Below, in pieces: positions 45,992-57,038 of a stretch of 64,000 nt of DNA. Both the position numbers and the translations under genes were made by a program. Location: positions 1 to 64,000 of the forward strand of contig JBEWZL010000265.1 of the NCBI GenBank assembly GCA_045837725.1, given 5' to 3'. Source of the stretch: Vermamoeba vermiformis. Its lineage: Eukaryota > Tubulinea > Echinamoebida. Below the pieces are notes generated by a model. The model worked only from the letters and a program-made list of their open reading frames with translations. It was not told where the DNA came from and did not search any database. The stretch's first letter is position 1. The number at the start of each line of letters is the position of its first letter.

Positions 45992-46226
45992 TCTTAACAG
46001 GTGCTTAAGTGGTTATAATAATTAAACGAATGGTCGATTTCATGGTCACATCGGACGCGTGATGTTGGTGCTAGTTTCACCAAAATTTCAGACAAATTGC
46101 CGAGATCGAACAAAAATGCAACTTTATTGTCGATTTCAAGCGAGCTCTTATATCTCGCTGTGAAGACCTTAAAGCTACTAGCTACTACTATATTACAAAT
46201 TGGTTGGAAGGGTGGCTCACTGCGAG

Positions 46227-49200
46227 TTATCTAACTTTGCTCTTCAAAAGATTTGCACGTGTGGTTCCGTGGATTGCATAATAAGAAACGGGTTTTCTTT
46301 TCAATAAAGCGGGACTCTTGGTGGCTAGGTTGGTCGGTACTCGGGTTGGGTTTACTTTGGTCACTGATACTGCTGGTTTAACTGGCGTCGGGATCTTGCC
46401 GGTAATGGGTGCCTAAGTGCAAGTTAGCATTCAATTCTCGAATACAAATGAGTGAAAACATACTCTCGCAGCCTTGGCAAAACGCAAACCAGTCTTCAGT
46501 GACAGAGGTGCAGCAGGATTAGCGCTGTTAGTAGATTCGGCGTGATCTGCAGGTTTTGTGACTCGAACACGCGGTGGAGGAAGTCTCGATTCGAAGGTGA
46601 CTTGCTTAACTGCCTTGGGTGCGTTCTCTGTGCGAGGCATGGCAGCAAGTGTCATTCTGCGACCAGGAGATTTGCCGATCGACTGAGGAGTTTGAGGCAC
46701 GTTGTTCGTGATGTCTCTGATCGGTGAATTGAACTCCTTGTTATTGTTTCTACCGCTGTGTTGAGGGCTGTTTCTTGGAGAACGACCTCGTCCCTGGCGA
46801 TTAGGACTCGGCTTTTTGTGTCCATGATGCGGTGATCTCTTGCGCTGTGGTGTGCTCTCTTGTTGAGGTTCGACAGCTTGTCTAAGCATCGATTGGAAAC
46901 TGTAAGCAGGAGTAATCGGTTGGCCGAGTTGAATAGTGCGGGTGGGAGACTTGACGGTAGTTTGTGGGGACATAGTGCGAGGCTTGAGTTCTGCTGTTTT
47001 GTTTCTGCTTGGTGACTCGAACATGTGTCCAAACTTGGCCAGCATCTCAACGGGAACTGCATCGCGTTCTGAATTTGAAGTTAGAAGAGTAACTTAAGGA
47101 ATGGCGAGGCTAATTACCTTGCAAAGCGCGCATTTGATAACTAACGAGTTCGAGCAAGTCTTTGTTTTGTTGCTCAAGTTGCTTAATGGATTGGTCCTTG
47201 GCCTTCAATTCGATGTCTTTGTTGAGCTTTTCGAGTTCGAGCCAGTGCACGGTGACATCGTGCGTAATTTGATCGCGATTAGATTGGTTCTTAACACGTC
47301 GGGGCATTTCATCAAAGATCTGTTTTGTTCGGTCGGCTAGAGGTATCATTACATTAGTACCAGGCAAATAAAGGCGATATCGTGCTTACCGTTCGTTTGA
47401 AGACGCTTAATAAGTGAGTTCTTCTCGTTTTCAATCTCTAACGGATCAAAAGAGGCGATCTCGTTTTTGAGTTGCTTAATACGAGTTGGAGTGGAATTGA
47501 TTGTTCTGGAGCTAATGCTATTATGGGCATTGAATTGATGTAACGCAGCTGCTTCGAGCCTTGTCTCTCTTTCCCAACTGTTGAAGCGTTAATAATGTTA
47601 TTTATGCGCGTGAAGGACTTACTTAGCAACCTCAGCGATCTTCGCTTGGTGCTGTGCCACTTTGCGCTCCTCTTTTTGAGCCAACTCTTCAAGAGCTTTT
47701 TGTACTGACGTGCGTTCGTTGACGTAATTCTGGATCTCTTCGCGCAATTGATCAGCAGCATTCTTCTCCTTTTCTTTGTCAACAGCAGAAACAGGAGCGA
47801 CTCCTGTGAATATTTAGTGAGTTGTACTCGAGTACAGTTATATCGTTACACGTACCTTGAGCTTCGTAAATTTGGATCTTATTCTTCAGTTCACGAATCT
47901 CATTACGAAGTTCGTTGATGATATCACGGTATTGTCCAACGTGGAACTTAACGTTCAAAACATTGCGTGTGACCTTAGTCTTAATATTTTTGGCCCGGTT
48001 TGAATACGTGAGTGTGTTGAAGGTGTCCTCGTAGGTTAAGCTAGAAGGACTGATGGCAGCAATCATAACAGTCTTGCTGTTACCACTTAAAGAGTCCTAT
48101 TGAATTATTAGACAAGTGCTGCTTAACAAAACAACAGTTGTGCTGACCTTCAACAGACGAGTGAGCTTGGAGTTTCTGTAAGGCACATATTTGCCCTCTT
48201 TGTAGCCTTGGCCCAAAGCGTTGATACAGTTGCCGAGAGCCAGTAGAGATTTGTTGATGTTAGCACCTTCTACGAGACGAATGCCTTGATTCTTCGTACG
48301 AGCAGCACGCTCGGATCCGGCCAAATCGATCAACGACAACTTGCCAACCTTGACATCGGCAGCAATATTAGCAGTTCGATCTGTTTGACGGATGGTAATC
48401 TAATACGCGACGTGGTTAGAATTGAAAGATTTCGTCAAGTCTAGGAGGGGTCATACTTGAAACACTGCGTGGGATCTAGATGATTCTTTGTTCGCATCGG
48501 TAGGATGTTGGCTACGACGAGCATTGCCGATAGCGAGCAACTCCATGACTTCTTCTACACTCGTAGGGACTTGAGATGACAGTCCGGCAATGGTGCACGT
48601 GCCTTAAACTCATTAATCGACCGAACAATTTCGAATTCAATTAAAATTGTAAGCATACCTTTATCACCATCCTCGCGAAGAGCTAACGGCTTAGAATTCT
48701 CGACCAATAAATCTCTAATTGTTTCGTTGTAAATTTCCATGTAAGACACGCTGAGGTGGTATTGTCTTTCTGATTTGTTGTCCGCAATAGCGTGAAATAG
48801 GTCTCGCATAGTTAGAACCATAATACCAGGATGTTGGGGGTTGCCGATCATAGTAAATGTTTTACCAGCACCTTAAACGACAAAGCCGATCAGAATGTGA
48901 GACTTGAAACCGAAAATCAAACTTGCTTACCAGTAGCTCCGTAAGCAAAGCATGTGCAATTGTAACCCGCGAGAACGTCTTGAATGAGGCGCTTTGTTGT
49001 GTGTTCATAGATTTCGTGTTGAGGAGCATACTGATCGAAAACTCGATCGAAAGCGAACTTGCAATCTTTTCGTCTATTAGAGTGGTTGGGAACACCACGA
49101 GGTACAATCTTTAAATTAGGTATTAGAAATACTCTGCGATATTTTCGTCCAACTGGTAGGTACCTGATTCATATCTACTGGATCAAAAATAACGACGTTC

Positions 49201-49386
49201 TCATCCAAAATTTTGATAATAGGCCTGTACATAGCCTTTTCTTCGTCTGTTTCCGGACGGCACCTTTAATTATTGTTAGACACAAGCCAGATTAGGAATT
49301 AATATCAAATTATAAAATTACCTAACAGCCACGATAATATTTGGATTATCGTTTCCTTTATCAATCTGAATCGTCGAGTCTTCCAT
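46227..49386 (-). CDS. KIF19: kinesin-8 motor protein (KIF18/KIF19 type)
   Basis: Twelve exons: 49386-49322, 49263-49164, 49108-48931, 48871-48659, 48602-48457, 48399-48148, 48096-47856, 47803-47623, 47577-47390, 47336-47118, 47068-46464, 46412-46227; 857 aa. N-terminal motor with P-loop [11 protein letters not shown], switch [11 protein letters not shown] and switch II DLAGSER. The neck [20 protein letters not shown] is the kinesin-8 signature. A coiled coil follows, then a basic Ser/Pro/Arg-rich tail ([21 protein letters not shown]) with many S/T-P sites, suited to microtubule binding and mitotic control. Kinesin-8 motors walk to plus ends and limit microtubule length. Donor of intron 6 is GTCAGC, unusual but the only one in phase. 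Confidence 0.95.
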
Positions 49387-49659
49387 TATAGTTCTTATTC
49401 ACAAATATATATTACAGTGGCGCCGATCGACAAAAGGACCTCGGCCAATAAACAAGTAAATTATACTGCAGGTGGTGTATATGATAACACCTGAACAGTT
49501 GTGTCTCGTTGATAAGTATCGATAACTGACGCGAGATAGAGTGAAAAAAATTTAAGTTACCGTTAATATTCAAATCTCGCTTAACCGATTTTTGGCGGGC
49601 TAATGATTTTTTTTTGTTCGTCGCGAAAATTCAGCTCGTGTCATCAGGATAGTTTGACG

Positions 49660-52600
49660 ATGACGAGCACACGTCTATTAAGCTACATCATAGGCATACT
49701 ATGCATTGCCGCTACGGTGATTTGTACCGGTGAAGCTGGTAAGTTTCTGAAACTGATCCGGATTTAATACTAGTAGAATATCTCAACAATCACTTCTTTG
49801 ATCAAAACATTAATTAATACCTTGTAATCTTTTAGGACAAGATTCGCTATTAAATGTTTTCGTTGTTCCTCATTCGCACGATGATGTTGGCTGGGTCAAA
49901 ACTATAGAAGTATTTATAATTAAATTATGCCCCATAAATTATAATTTTAATCATGTTATTATTGAGGATTATTACGAAAGTGAAGTGCGCTTCATTTTAT
50001 CCACAACTGTTGACACTTTAATGCAAGCTCCCAATCGCAGGTTTATCCAAGTAGAACAGTACGTTGATACTTTATGAAATCTTGTTTAATTGCGTACAAA
50101 GGGGCTTCTTCACGCTGTGGTGGAACGACGAAAGAACGACTGACCAGCAGCGCCAGAATCTCAAGTTCCTCGTAAAAAACAAACAATGGGAATTTGTTAT
50201 TGGTACGATTGAAAGGCAGGTGTATCAGCAAACTCTTTTGACACGTGCATTTAAGGTGGCTGGGCGATGCAAGACGAGGCGTGCTCGACTTACAGTGCTG
50301 ATATTGATCAGGTGAGCTCGTCCATCGACGTTTTAATAACACGGCACTAAACTGACACCCGAATAGATGACTGAAGGGCACCAGTTCTTGCTAGACACCT
50401 TTGGCGTGACACCAAGATTAGGCTGGCAAATCGATCCATTCGGAGCTTCAAGCGTAACACCAACATTGTTCGCAATGATGGGCTTTGATGGTCACGTAAT
50501 CCAAAGAATTAACTGGCAAACAAAGGTATGGTAATTAATCGTCTGAACGACTGTGTTTCATTTTTTGCTGTGCGACGGACAACACAAGGCGCTGTAGTTA
50601 AGTGGTAAAATTCTTGCTTAGGGTGCAAGAGGCCCCGGTTCGATTCCGGGCAGCGCCCCACTAATTTTTTGCCTTTTGTCCTCCGATGCAAGTTCTTTGA
50701 TGGCTTTGCCTAGAGTGCCCTCTGTAGTGTGATTTTTACGTTCAATATTAATTTACCCGTACCCAGAAAGCGATGATGCAAAACAAGACTATGGAATTCG
50801 TTTGGCAAGGTTCGCCGAGTTTAAAGCAAAAGACTCAGATTTGGACGCACTTGTTGGACTACAACTACTGCGCGCCAATGTTACAGTAAGTATTTCTTTG
50901 GTCAATGACAATTTGGACTAATCTGATCCGCTCCGTAGAGGCTTCAATTGGGAAGGCAACCCTTTGAGCAATCCGTGGATAACCAACAATAACGTACACA
51001 ACCGTAGCATGGAGTTTGCTCGCCTTATTAAGGTATTGGTACATTCTACTTGGTCAGATCTGACCGTCTTAAAATCGCAGGAAAAAACCAACTGGTACAA
51101 GTCAAAGAACATTCTGATTCCTTGGGGCTGCGACTTTGCTTTCCAGGACTCGCTCGTTCAATTCATGAATATGGACAAGATCATCGACTACATTCATTCA
51201 AACCCGAACATCTTTGGCATGAACATCAAGTACGCCTTGTTGAGCGAGTTCTTTGACGCTGTAGCAAATGACACTACGACCACTTGGCCCGTGCTTGGTG
51301 CCGTTGATTTCTTCCCTTACGACGACAACGATAACAGTTGGTGGACTGTAAGTTCGTTCATGAATAACTGACTGGTATCTAATGACGTAAAAGGGCTACT
51401 ACACTTCTCGCAATCAATTGAAGGGTCTTGTGCGACACAGTGAACATCTTTTGCGCACATCAGACACGTTGTTCACAGTGACCCAAGCCAAGGCACCCAT
51501 GGACAGTGCCGCTGCCTACAAACAAATTGATGTGTTGCGACAAGCTGAAGCTGCAGTGCAACATCACGATGGTGTCTCGGGCACGGAGAAGGACTTTGTC
51601 GTCGACGACTATTCAGCTCGTTTGTTCAACGGTGGAAATCAAGCTATGAACGTGAGTCACCAGATCCGCACGGCTTCGTTATTCATCACTAACACGTACT
51701 AAAGGTTACGTTGACTGCTCTTGGTTTATTAGTTAACTCCACGAACCCCGCTAAGTTCACCAACAACACTGACTTGCTCTTGAACCTCAGAGTTGGCAGG
51801 GTAAGTCAGTTTATCCTCCTAATATTCCGCAACTAACCTTCACAGACTGTCTCTTTTGTCGCCTACAACAATCTTGCTTGGAGTCGCACGGCTGTCATTC
51901 GATTGCCGTTGAACAGAGTTGACATCACTGTTCTTGACAGCAACAACAACGTTGTTAATTTCCAAGTATGTAGTTGAAGGAGTCGTATTAGTCCATACTA
52001 ATGTACTGCAGATCAACAACGCCTCGTCTGACACACCTAATGGCAAGTACGCATTATTCGTGCAAGTTCAACTGCCTGCTCTCGGCTACAACACGTACTT
52101 TATCAAGGTGACTGGCACTGTGCCCAACAACAACATTGCCGTCATCACAACCCCAACCAACGGTGTCATCATTGAGAATCCGTTCTTGCGTGTCAGCTTC
52201 GACTCCAACACGAACCTGATCACCCAAATTATCAACAAGAAGTCCTCGATTAACATTGAGGCTCAACAACAGGTACGCAGCCAATAGACTTACGACAAAA
52301 TCTAATTAACATTGCAGACTCTTGCCTACACGAGCTATTCAAGCGGTGGTCAGAACTCGGGCGCGTACATCTTCCGTCCAACAGGCCCTGCTTCGCCCAT
52401 CAACGGCAACGTTGCGCCTCGCCTCACAGTTCAAACTGGACCTTTACTCAGTGAAGTGGTGCAAGTGTTCAGCGATGTCATTAATCAGGGCCCTTCATAC
52501 TTTACTCTGATCACAAGGTCCGCAAATTAATTCTTAAAGTAACCGTCTAACAATCGTGTCTTCAGATTATACAACGTTGATGAAATCTCCGTCGGCAACT

Positions 52601-53707
52601 TCATCGAAGCCACCCACGTGATCTCTCCAGTTCCTGAGAGCACTGAGCTCGTTACACGGTTCTCCACCTATATGCACACCAACAATCGATTCTACACTGA
52701 CGACAACGGCTTCGAGATGTTGGAGCGTATTTACGATCCGACCATCAAGTTGGCGATCCCTGGCAACTACTACCCGACCATTTACCAATCGTACATCACT
52801 GACGGAAGCAACTCTTTCTCCGTACGTTCTCATGCCTACCTCGTGTATCTTATTAACATCGGTTTAGGTTATATCCGAACGCACTCATGGTGTATCTAGT
52901 CAACAGAACGGTGAAATCGAGGTCATGTTGCAACGCAAGACACCAATGGACGACGGTAGAGGTAAGAACTCGGGCAGTGATGGACCACACGGTGATATTT
53001 CTAATTTTGGATTAAGGTGTTGATGAGCCACTTGACGAAGACGACACAATCATGCCCGTGCTGCGATACATTCTCGACACAGCTAGATGTAAGCAGCATT
53101 CTGTTCTACACGCGACGGGTAGCTAATATCTACAGACTCCGTGATGTTGCGATACAAGAACTCGTACGAGCTCAACTTCCCTCCTAGCATCTTCTACGCC
53201 CCTACTGCCTCGGTGGACTCGTGGAAGAACACGCACCGAGTGAAATACTCTGCCTTGTCAGGTAAGTTTTTTCTCCCGTATAATACGAACCCCATCTGAC
53301 GTGATATTCAGCATCGCTGCCTGCTAATGTTCACTTGTTGTCTTTGAAACTTGTCAACGGCACCAGCAACAATTACATTGTCAGGTAAGCAACGTTAATT
53401 GACGGTGAAGTTAGGGGATATTAATAGTTCAATTAGATTGCACCACTTGGTTGGTGTAGATGAGGATGACAAGTGGTCGCGTCCTGTTCACGTCAATCTC
53501 TCCAATCTGTTCGCAGATTTCACCCTCAATTCAGTCACCGAGACCACTTTGACAGCCAACAAAGGTATTGTTTAAAGTCATAGTAGGTCTGACTAACTAT
53601 AATTATGTATTATAGTCCTCTCTCAACACGATGTGTCCCGTGATGTTCTCGTCACTTTGAACGCCAAAGACATTCGTACTTTTGTAGTGCAATTAGTACC
53701 CAAGTAG
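49660..53707 (+). CDS. MAN2B1: lysosomal alpha-mannosidase (GH38)
   Basis: Twenty-one exons: 49660-49738, 49836-49909, 49967-50058, 50102-50202, 50256-50311, 50367-50525, 50767-50885, 50939-51032, 51081-51347, 51394-51651, 51705-51800, 51846-51965, 52012-52272, 52318-52517, 52566-52821, 52868-52961, 53017-53088, 53136-53261, 53312-53384, 53437-53564, 53616-53707; 938 aa. Signal peptide, zinc-site start VPHSHDDVGWVKT, nucleophile Asp in GWQIDPFGAS (many homologues have FGHS), PWGCDFAFQ, QHHDGVSGTEK, then the beta-sandwich end. It removes alpha-mannose from N-glycans in lysosomes; MAN2B1-type is likeliest. The 241-bp intron 50526-50766 carries a tRNA-Pro gene. Confidence 0.95.
50587..50657 (+). 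tRNA. tRNA-Pro (anticodon AGG), intronic
   Basis: A 71-nt cloverleaf: acceptor GGCGCTG pairs with CAGCGCC, D-arm with A-box TAGTTAAGTGG, anticodon stem CTTGC/GCAAG around loop TTAGGGT (anticodon AGG), T-arm CCCGG-TTCGATT-CCGGG containing the B box GGTTCGATTCC. The discriminator base is C73, as in eukaryotic tRNA-Pro. It sits in an intron of the alpha-mannosidase gene, same strand, and is followed by a T6 stop. Confidence 0.96.
50664..50669 (+). terminator. Pol III T6 terminator of tRNA-Pro
   Basis: Six T residues begin seven bases after the tRNA 3' end, the expected RNA polymerase III stop, about 100 bp before the host intron's 3' splice site. Confidence 0.85.
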
Positions 53708-53798
53708 CTAGTTAGATTCGTAGTAAAATCGTGAGTGCGATTTGACGATTTTGAATCTTTACGTAAGAGTAAATCTTATCTTGATGACTCACTGCCCT

Positions 53799-54216
53799 TC
53801 AGTATACTATATTTATCATATTACTAACATCGAATACTACTTCGTACAAAAAAGCCACTTGAGCGCTTTGAAATTTCGCTCGTACTTGCTTTGACTTTCT
53901 GTAACGCAATCCATTATACTTCTTCCATCGCTTACAAACACTGATAAGGTGAAATATCCAATATTGAAACCAAAAGTAGCCAAAAATATGATTTTCTATA
54001 ATCTCGTCGGGGACACAATTGAACGAAAATAGCTGAACTTGATCAGATCCGCTATCCTCCGTCAAATCGATGATAGGCTCCATCTGGTAGATTTAACTTA
54101 TATTAGAATCGGATACTATGCGGGAATACGGTTCATTATTATACCTCGTTAGCGTTTGTATTGAGTTGTGCTGCACTGTGAGTGGCAAGATCTGCAATGA
54201 CTCTTTTGCGTTCGAG
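53799..54216 (-). CDS. F-box-like protein, 5' part unresolved
   Basis: The 3' exon 54083-53799 encodes MEPIIDLTEDSGSDQ..., a SUMO-interaction-like motif (IIDLTED), then an F-box-like helix set (VPDEIIENHIFGYFW ... SVCKRWKKYNG) and a basic end; stop at 53799. ATG at 54083 directly follows an acceptor (CTACCAG). An upstream in-phase exon 54216-54145 (24 codons, LERKRVIADLATH...) with a GTATAA donor is likely, itself preceded by an acceptor, so the true start lies further upstream and was not found. If the 3' exon alone is the gene, the protein has 94 residues. The F-box call rests on spacing of hydrophobic residues and the final W. Confidence 0.5.
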
Positions 54217-54604
54217 CTAGCTTGAAGTTATCGTATCGATAGCAACCACTCAGAGCAGGAAAGTACAACTAATCGTTAATATTTCCTATTGGGCGATGTG
54301 AGTGCACTATAAATAAAAGATCGCTTAATTCGTCAGAAACAAAAGCGAAGTCAGTGGCACGTACTTTAACAGATCGAATAAAAGCATTCTAATATTATTT
54401 AAGGTGTCACCGTGTGTCTGTTTGTGAGGTTGAACTAGAGTGGCAGTGCGAGCACAATTCTACGTCAAAAACGGGGTTTCCGTTTGTGCACACTAAAAAA
54501 TGAAAATAATATATTGAAGTGCTGCACGAGAATATTGATCAGGCTGCCTGCGTCGAGTGGTTGTTACGATGAACTGAATGGATTGCAGTCAAGCAAATTG
54601 TTTA
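54217..54604. other. intergenic, probably holds the 5' end of the F-box gene
   Basis: 388 bp between the last traced F-box exon and the 3' end of the ATPase gene (both minus strand). Some missing first exon of the F-box gene should be here, but no ATG exon in phase was identified. A TATAAATAAA stretch lies near 54310-54320. No RNA gene recognised. Confidence 0.4.
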
Positions 54605-56699
54605 TTATGGAGCGTAGTTTGTCGCATCAAGAGGTGTACCTGCAGCCACCGAAGTAGAAGCAGTTTGATTCTGCTCGGCCACGTTCACGCTTCTAATATT
54701 CTCTTCAAGCATCTTTTCACTCGTGTTTTCAATGACCATTTGACTTGGGTTCGCTGCGTTCTCTAAAGCACGCAATCCACTCGTGTCCATCCGGTCACTA
54801 TCAGCCTCAGACAAAGGTATTTTGACCGCTTGAACGTACTGCAATCGAACAGCCTTTTCTTTCAGTACGAGCGAAGCATACGCTGATAAGAATTATTAGC
54901 AGGGTTGTACTAATAAGAGAGTGGTTTCGTACCTGAAAAGTGGATCGGACAATAGTAGCCGAAACAAACTGGGTCAAAGTATCGAAGCAAATTCAAAGAG
55001 GCAAGTTTCTTGGCCACATTTGCAACTATAGTCAGAGGCACGCCGAGTTGTTCACTAATGTCCGCAATATTGATTTTTTGTTCGTGATTGGAAATTGTAT
55101 CGTGGCCCTTTTTGACTTCAGCACGAGACAAAGCGATGAAAATGCCATGCACAGTCTGAATGAGGTGTTAGTGCCTCTTATCCAATAGAACGATGTCCTT
55201 ACCTTAAGCCACGTAGAGAGCTCGACTTCGCCACGGTAGTCGCCCAACAGTACTTGCAACAGTTTGTCATCTGATTTGGCAACGACTTGTTCAACACCCT
55301 CTGTTGCAACAGTTACGCATTAGCAACGCAAAAGTATCGCGGTATGGATATCAGTGACTAACCTCGCACGAGAAGTTTTCCGTTAGCGATCTTCATTGTC
55401 TGCAAGAAATCTTGCACGTGACCCAAGTGACCTCCGATGAACTTGACAATGTGTGCTGCTTCACGCTCCGAGAAGTTCAGGTGGACAAGTTGTTTTTGCA
55501 TGTCTTTAGTGTACACGTATGAGAATGGAACTATATCGCATCGTTGAGAGAAACCAGACACTGATACAAGCGTTAGAAATTAGGAAACAATAGTTGGTTG
55601 AGCTTACTGTTCTCGAGCACTGAAACGATGCGTCGATCACTCGTCAATAGCATGAGTTTAATCAAGCTGTGATTGGCCATTTCGAGGAACCAGAACAGCA
55701 GTGCTTTGATTCGTGCGTTGAAATCATCGCCTTGAATTTGTGATTGAATGTCGTCGATAACGCACAATGGAACTAATGAATGCATTAGAATGGCTGAGAT
55801 CTAAATGCTAGGTAATTACCTGGGATTTCGTGCTTTCGTTCAGGTTCAAGATATTCGCGCTTTTCGTAGATGTTCATGAGGGCTGCTTTGACGAGACCAG
55901 TGACGGTTCCCAAAGCCAAGTCTTTAAGATTTTCTTTCTTCTCGCCTATGGCTCCAAAGGCCTCGGCAACTAATATAGGAATTTCTTCTGTTTTCTCTCT
56001 GATATTAATATACACGGTGTTGGTACGGCCATTGATCAGCTGTTGAACAGTGGTCGATTTTCCTGATTTGGAAGGACCTTCAATGACTGTAATACTGTAC
56101 ACTTCGTCCATCTTCAGACGTGCTCGAAGTTCGTCCACTATATTCGGTTAGTAAGCACTGAGAAAACGACAGATCCCGCTCGAGACTTACATCCAGGACG
56201 AGGCAAAAATGGCATGTTTAAACCCATCGGAGGAGCTTTATAAGGTTGCTCTAAGTGTTTAATTATAGTTGCTATCGCAGTCGCACGGGATTGTTGCCGT
56301 TCTATCCGCCTGTCTTTATACTATCGGAGGTGACAAGTAAGATCGAGATTTTGGCAGATCTTGGAGTACCTACCCATCCATATGCAAAATTTATAACACC
56401 AACAAGACCGGCACCACCAATAGCGGCTCTGATAGACGCTTCATCGAGTTTTGTGCGCACTGATAATCGCTAATAAAAGCAAATTAATTTTCCATCAAAA
56501 AATTCATGTTTGCGCTATTAATGCCATCAATATGTTATTAAAATATAGGAGATATTTTAGGCGTAATTAATTATAATTTCCGAATTTTCTAAGACCGAAA
56601 TAAAGATATTACCACTAGCGGCTCTTTAGGCACAACAACGGATTTTCTTAATATTTTTCCTTGGTTGAATAAATGAGCGGTCACTATTGGTTGCTTCAT
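54605..56699 (-). CDS. membrane-anchored P-loop ATPase, probably mitochondrial
   Basis: Nine exons: 56699-56613, 56469-56374, 56248-56191, 56137-55820, 55772-55608, 55560-55363, 55300-55203, 55155-54933, 54882-54605; 506 aa. The N-terminus (MKQPIVTAHLFNQGKILRKS) is basic and free of acidic residues, like a mitochondrial presequence. A short hydrophobic segment follows (AAIGGAGLVGVINFAYGW), then an AAA/STAND-like ATPase: Walker A EGPSKSGKST, Walker B LCVIDDI, sensor-like LLTSDRRIV, lid helices (FSEREAAHIVKFIGGHLG), and a winged-helix-like part (NIADISEQLGVPLTIVANVAKKL). The fold resembles archaeal-type ATPases seen in organelle proteins. Specific function unknown. Exon 3's acceptor (TTAGAG) is set by reading frame. 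Confidence 0.8.
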
Positions 56700-57038
56700 A
56701 AGGGCAGATGCCGTCCTTCTGGCAGATACGCCAACAACGTGCTTTGTTGTTGCCCACATTTAGCGACTGGTCGAATACACGCTCGTACAAGGGCAGTATT
56801 GTGGTTGTGGTAAATAAATAGATAAATAAATAAATGCACACTGAATTCAGGTGTTGAAAATTCAACTTCGCTCGTATTAAACGTAGATCGCCGTAGCTGT
56901 TGATCTATCTCACAATAAACTACGGCAATTTTAATTGGGGTAATCCTTGTGATATCTCGTCTGATTTGATTCTCTGATTTTGCTTTCGACCGATCGCAAA
57001 AAATCAAATAGTGTATTCGTTCGTCAGATTAACAACAA
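56700..57038. other. divergent promoter region, ATPase / STAT
   Basis: 339 bp between divergent starts. A short minus-strand open frame (56696-57007) has no domain and overlaps the ATPase 5' side; not called. A (AAAT)n-like tract, GATAAATAAATAAAT, lies at about 56821-56834. No RNA gene seen. Confidence 0.4.
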
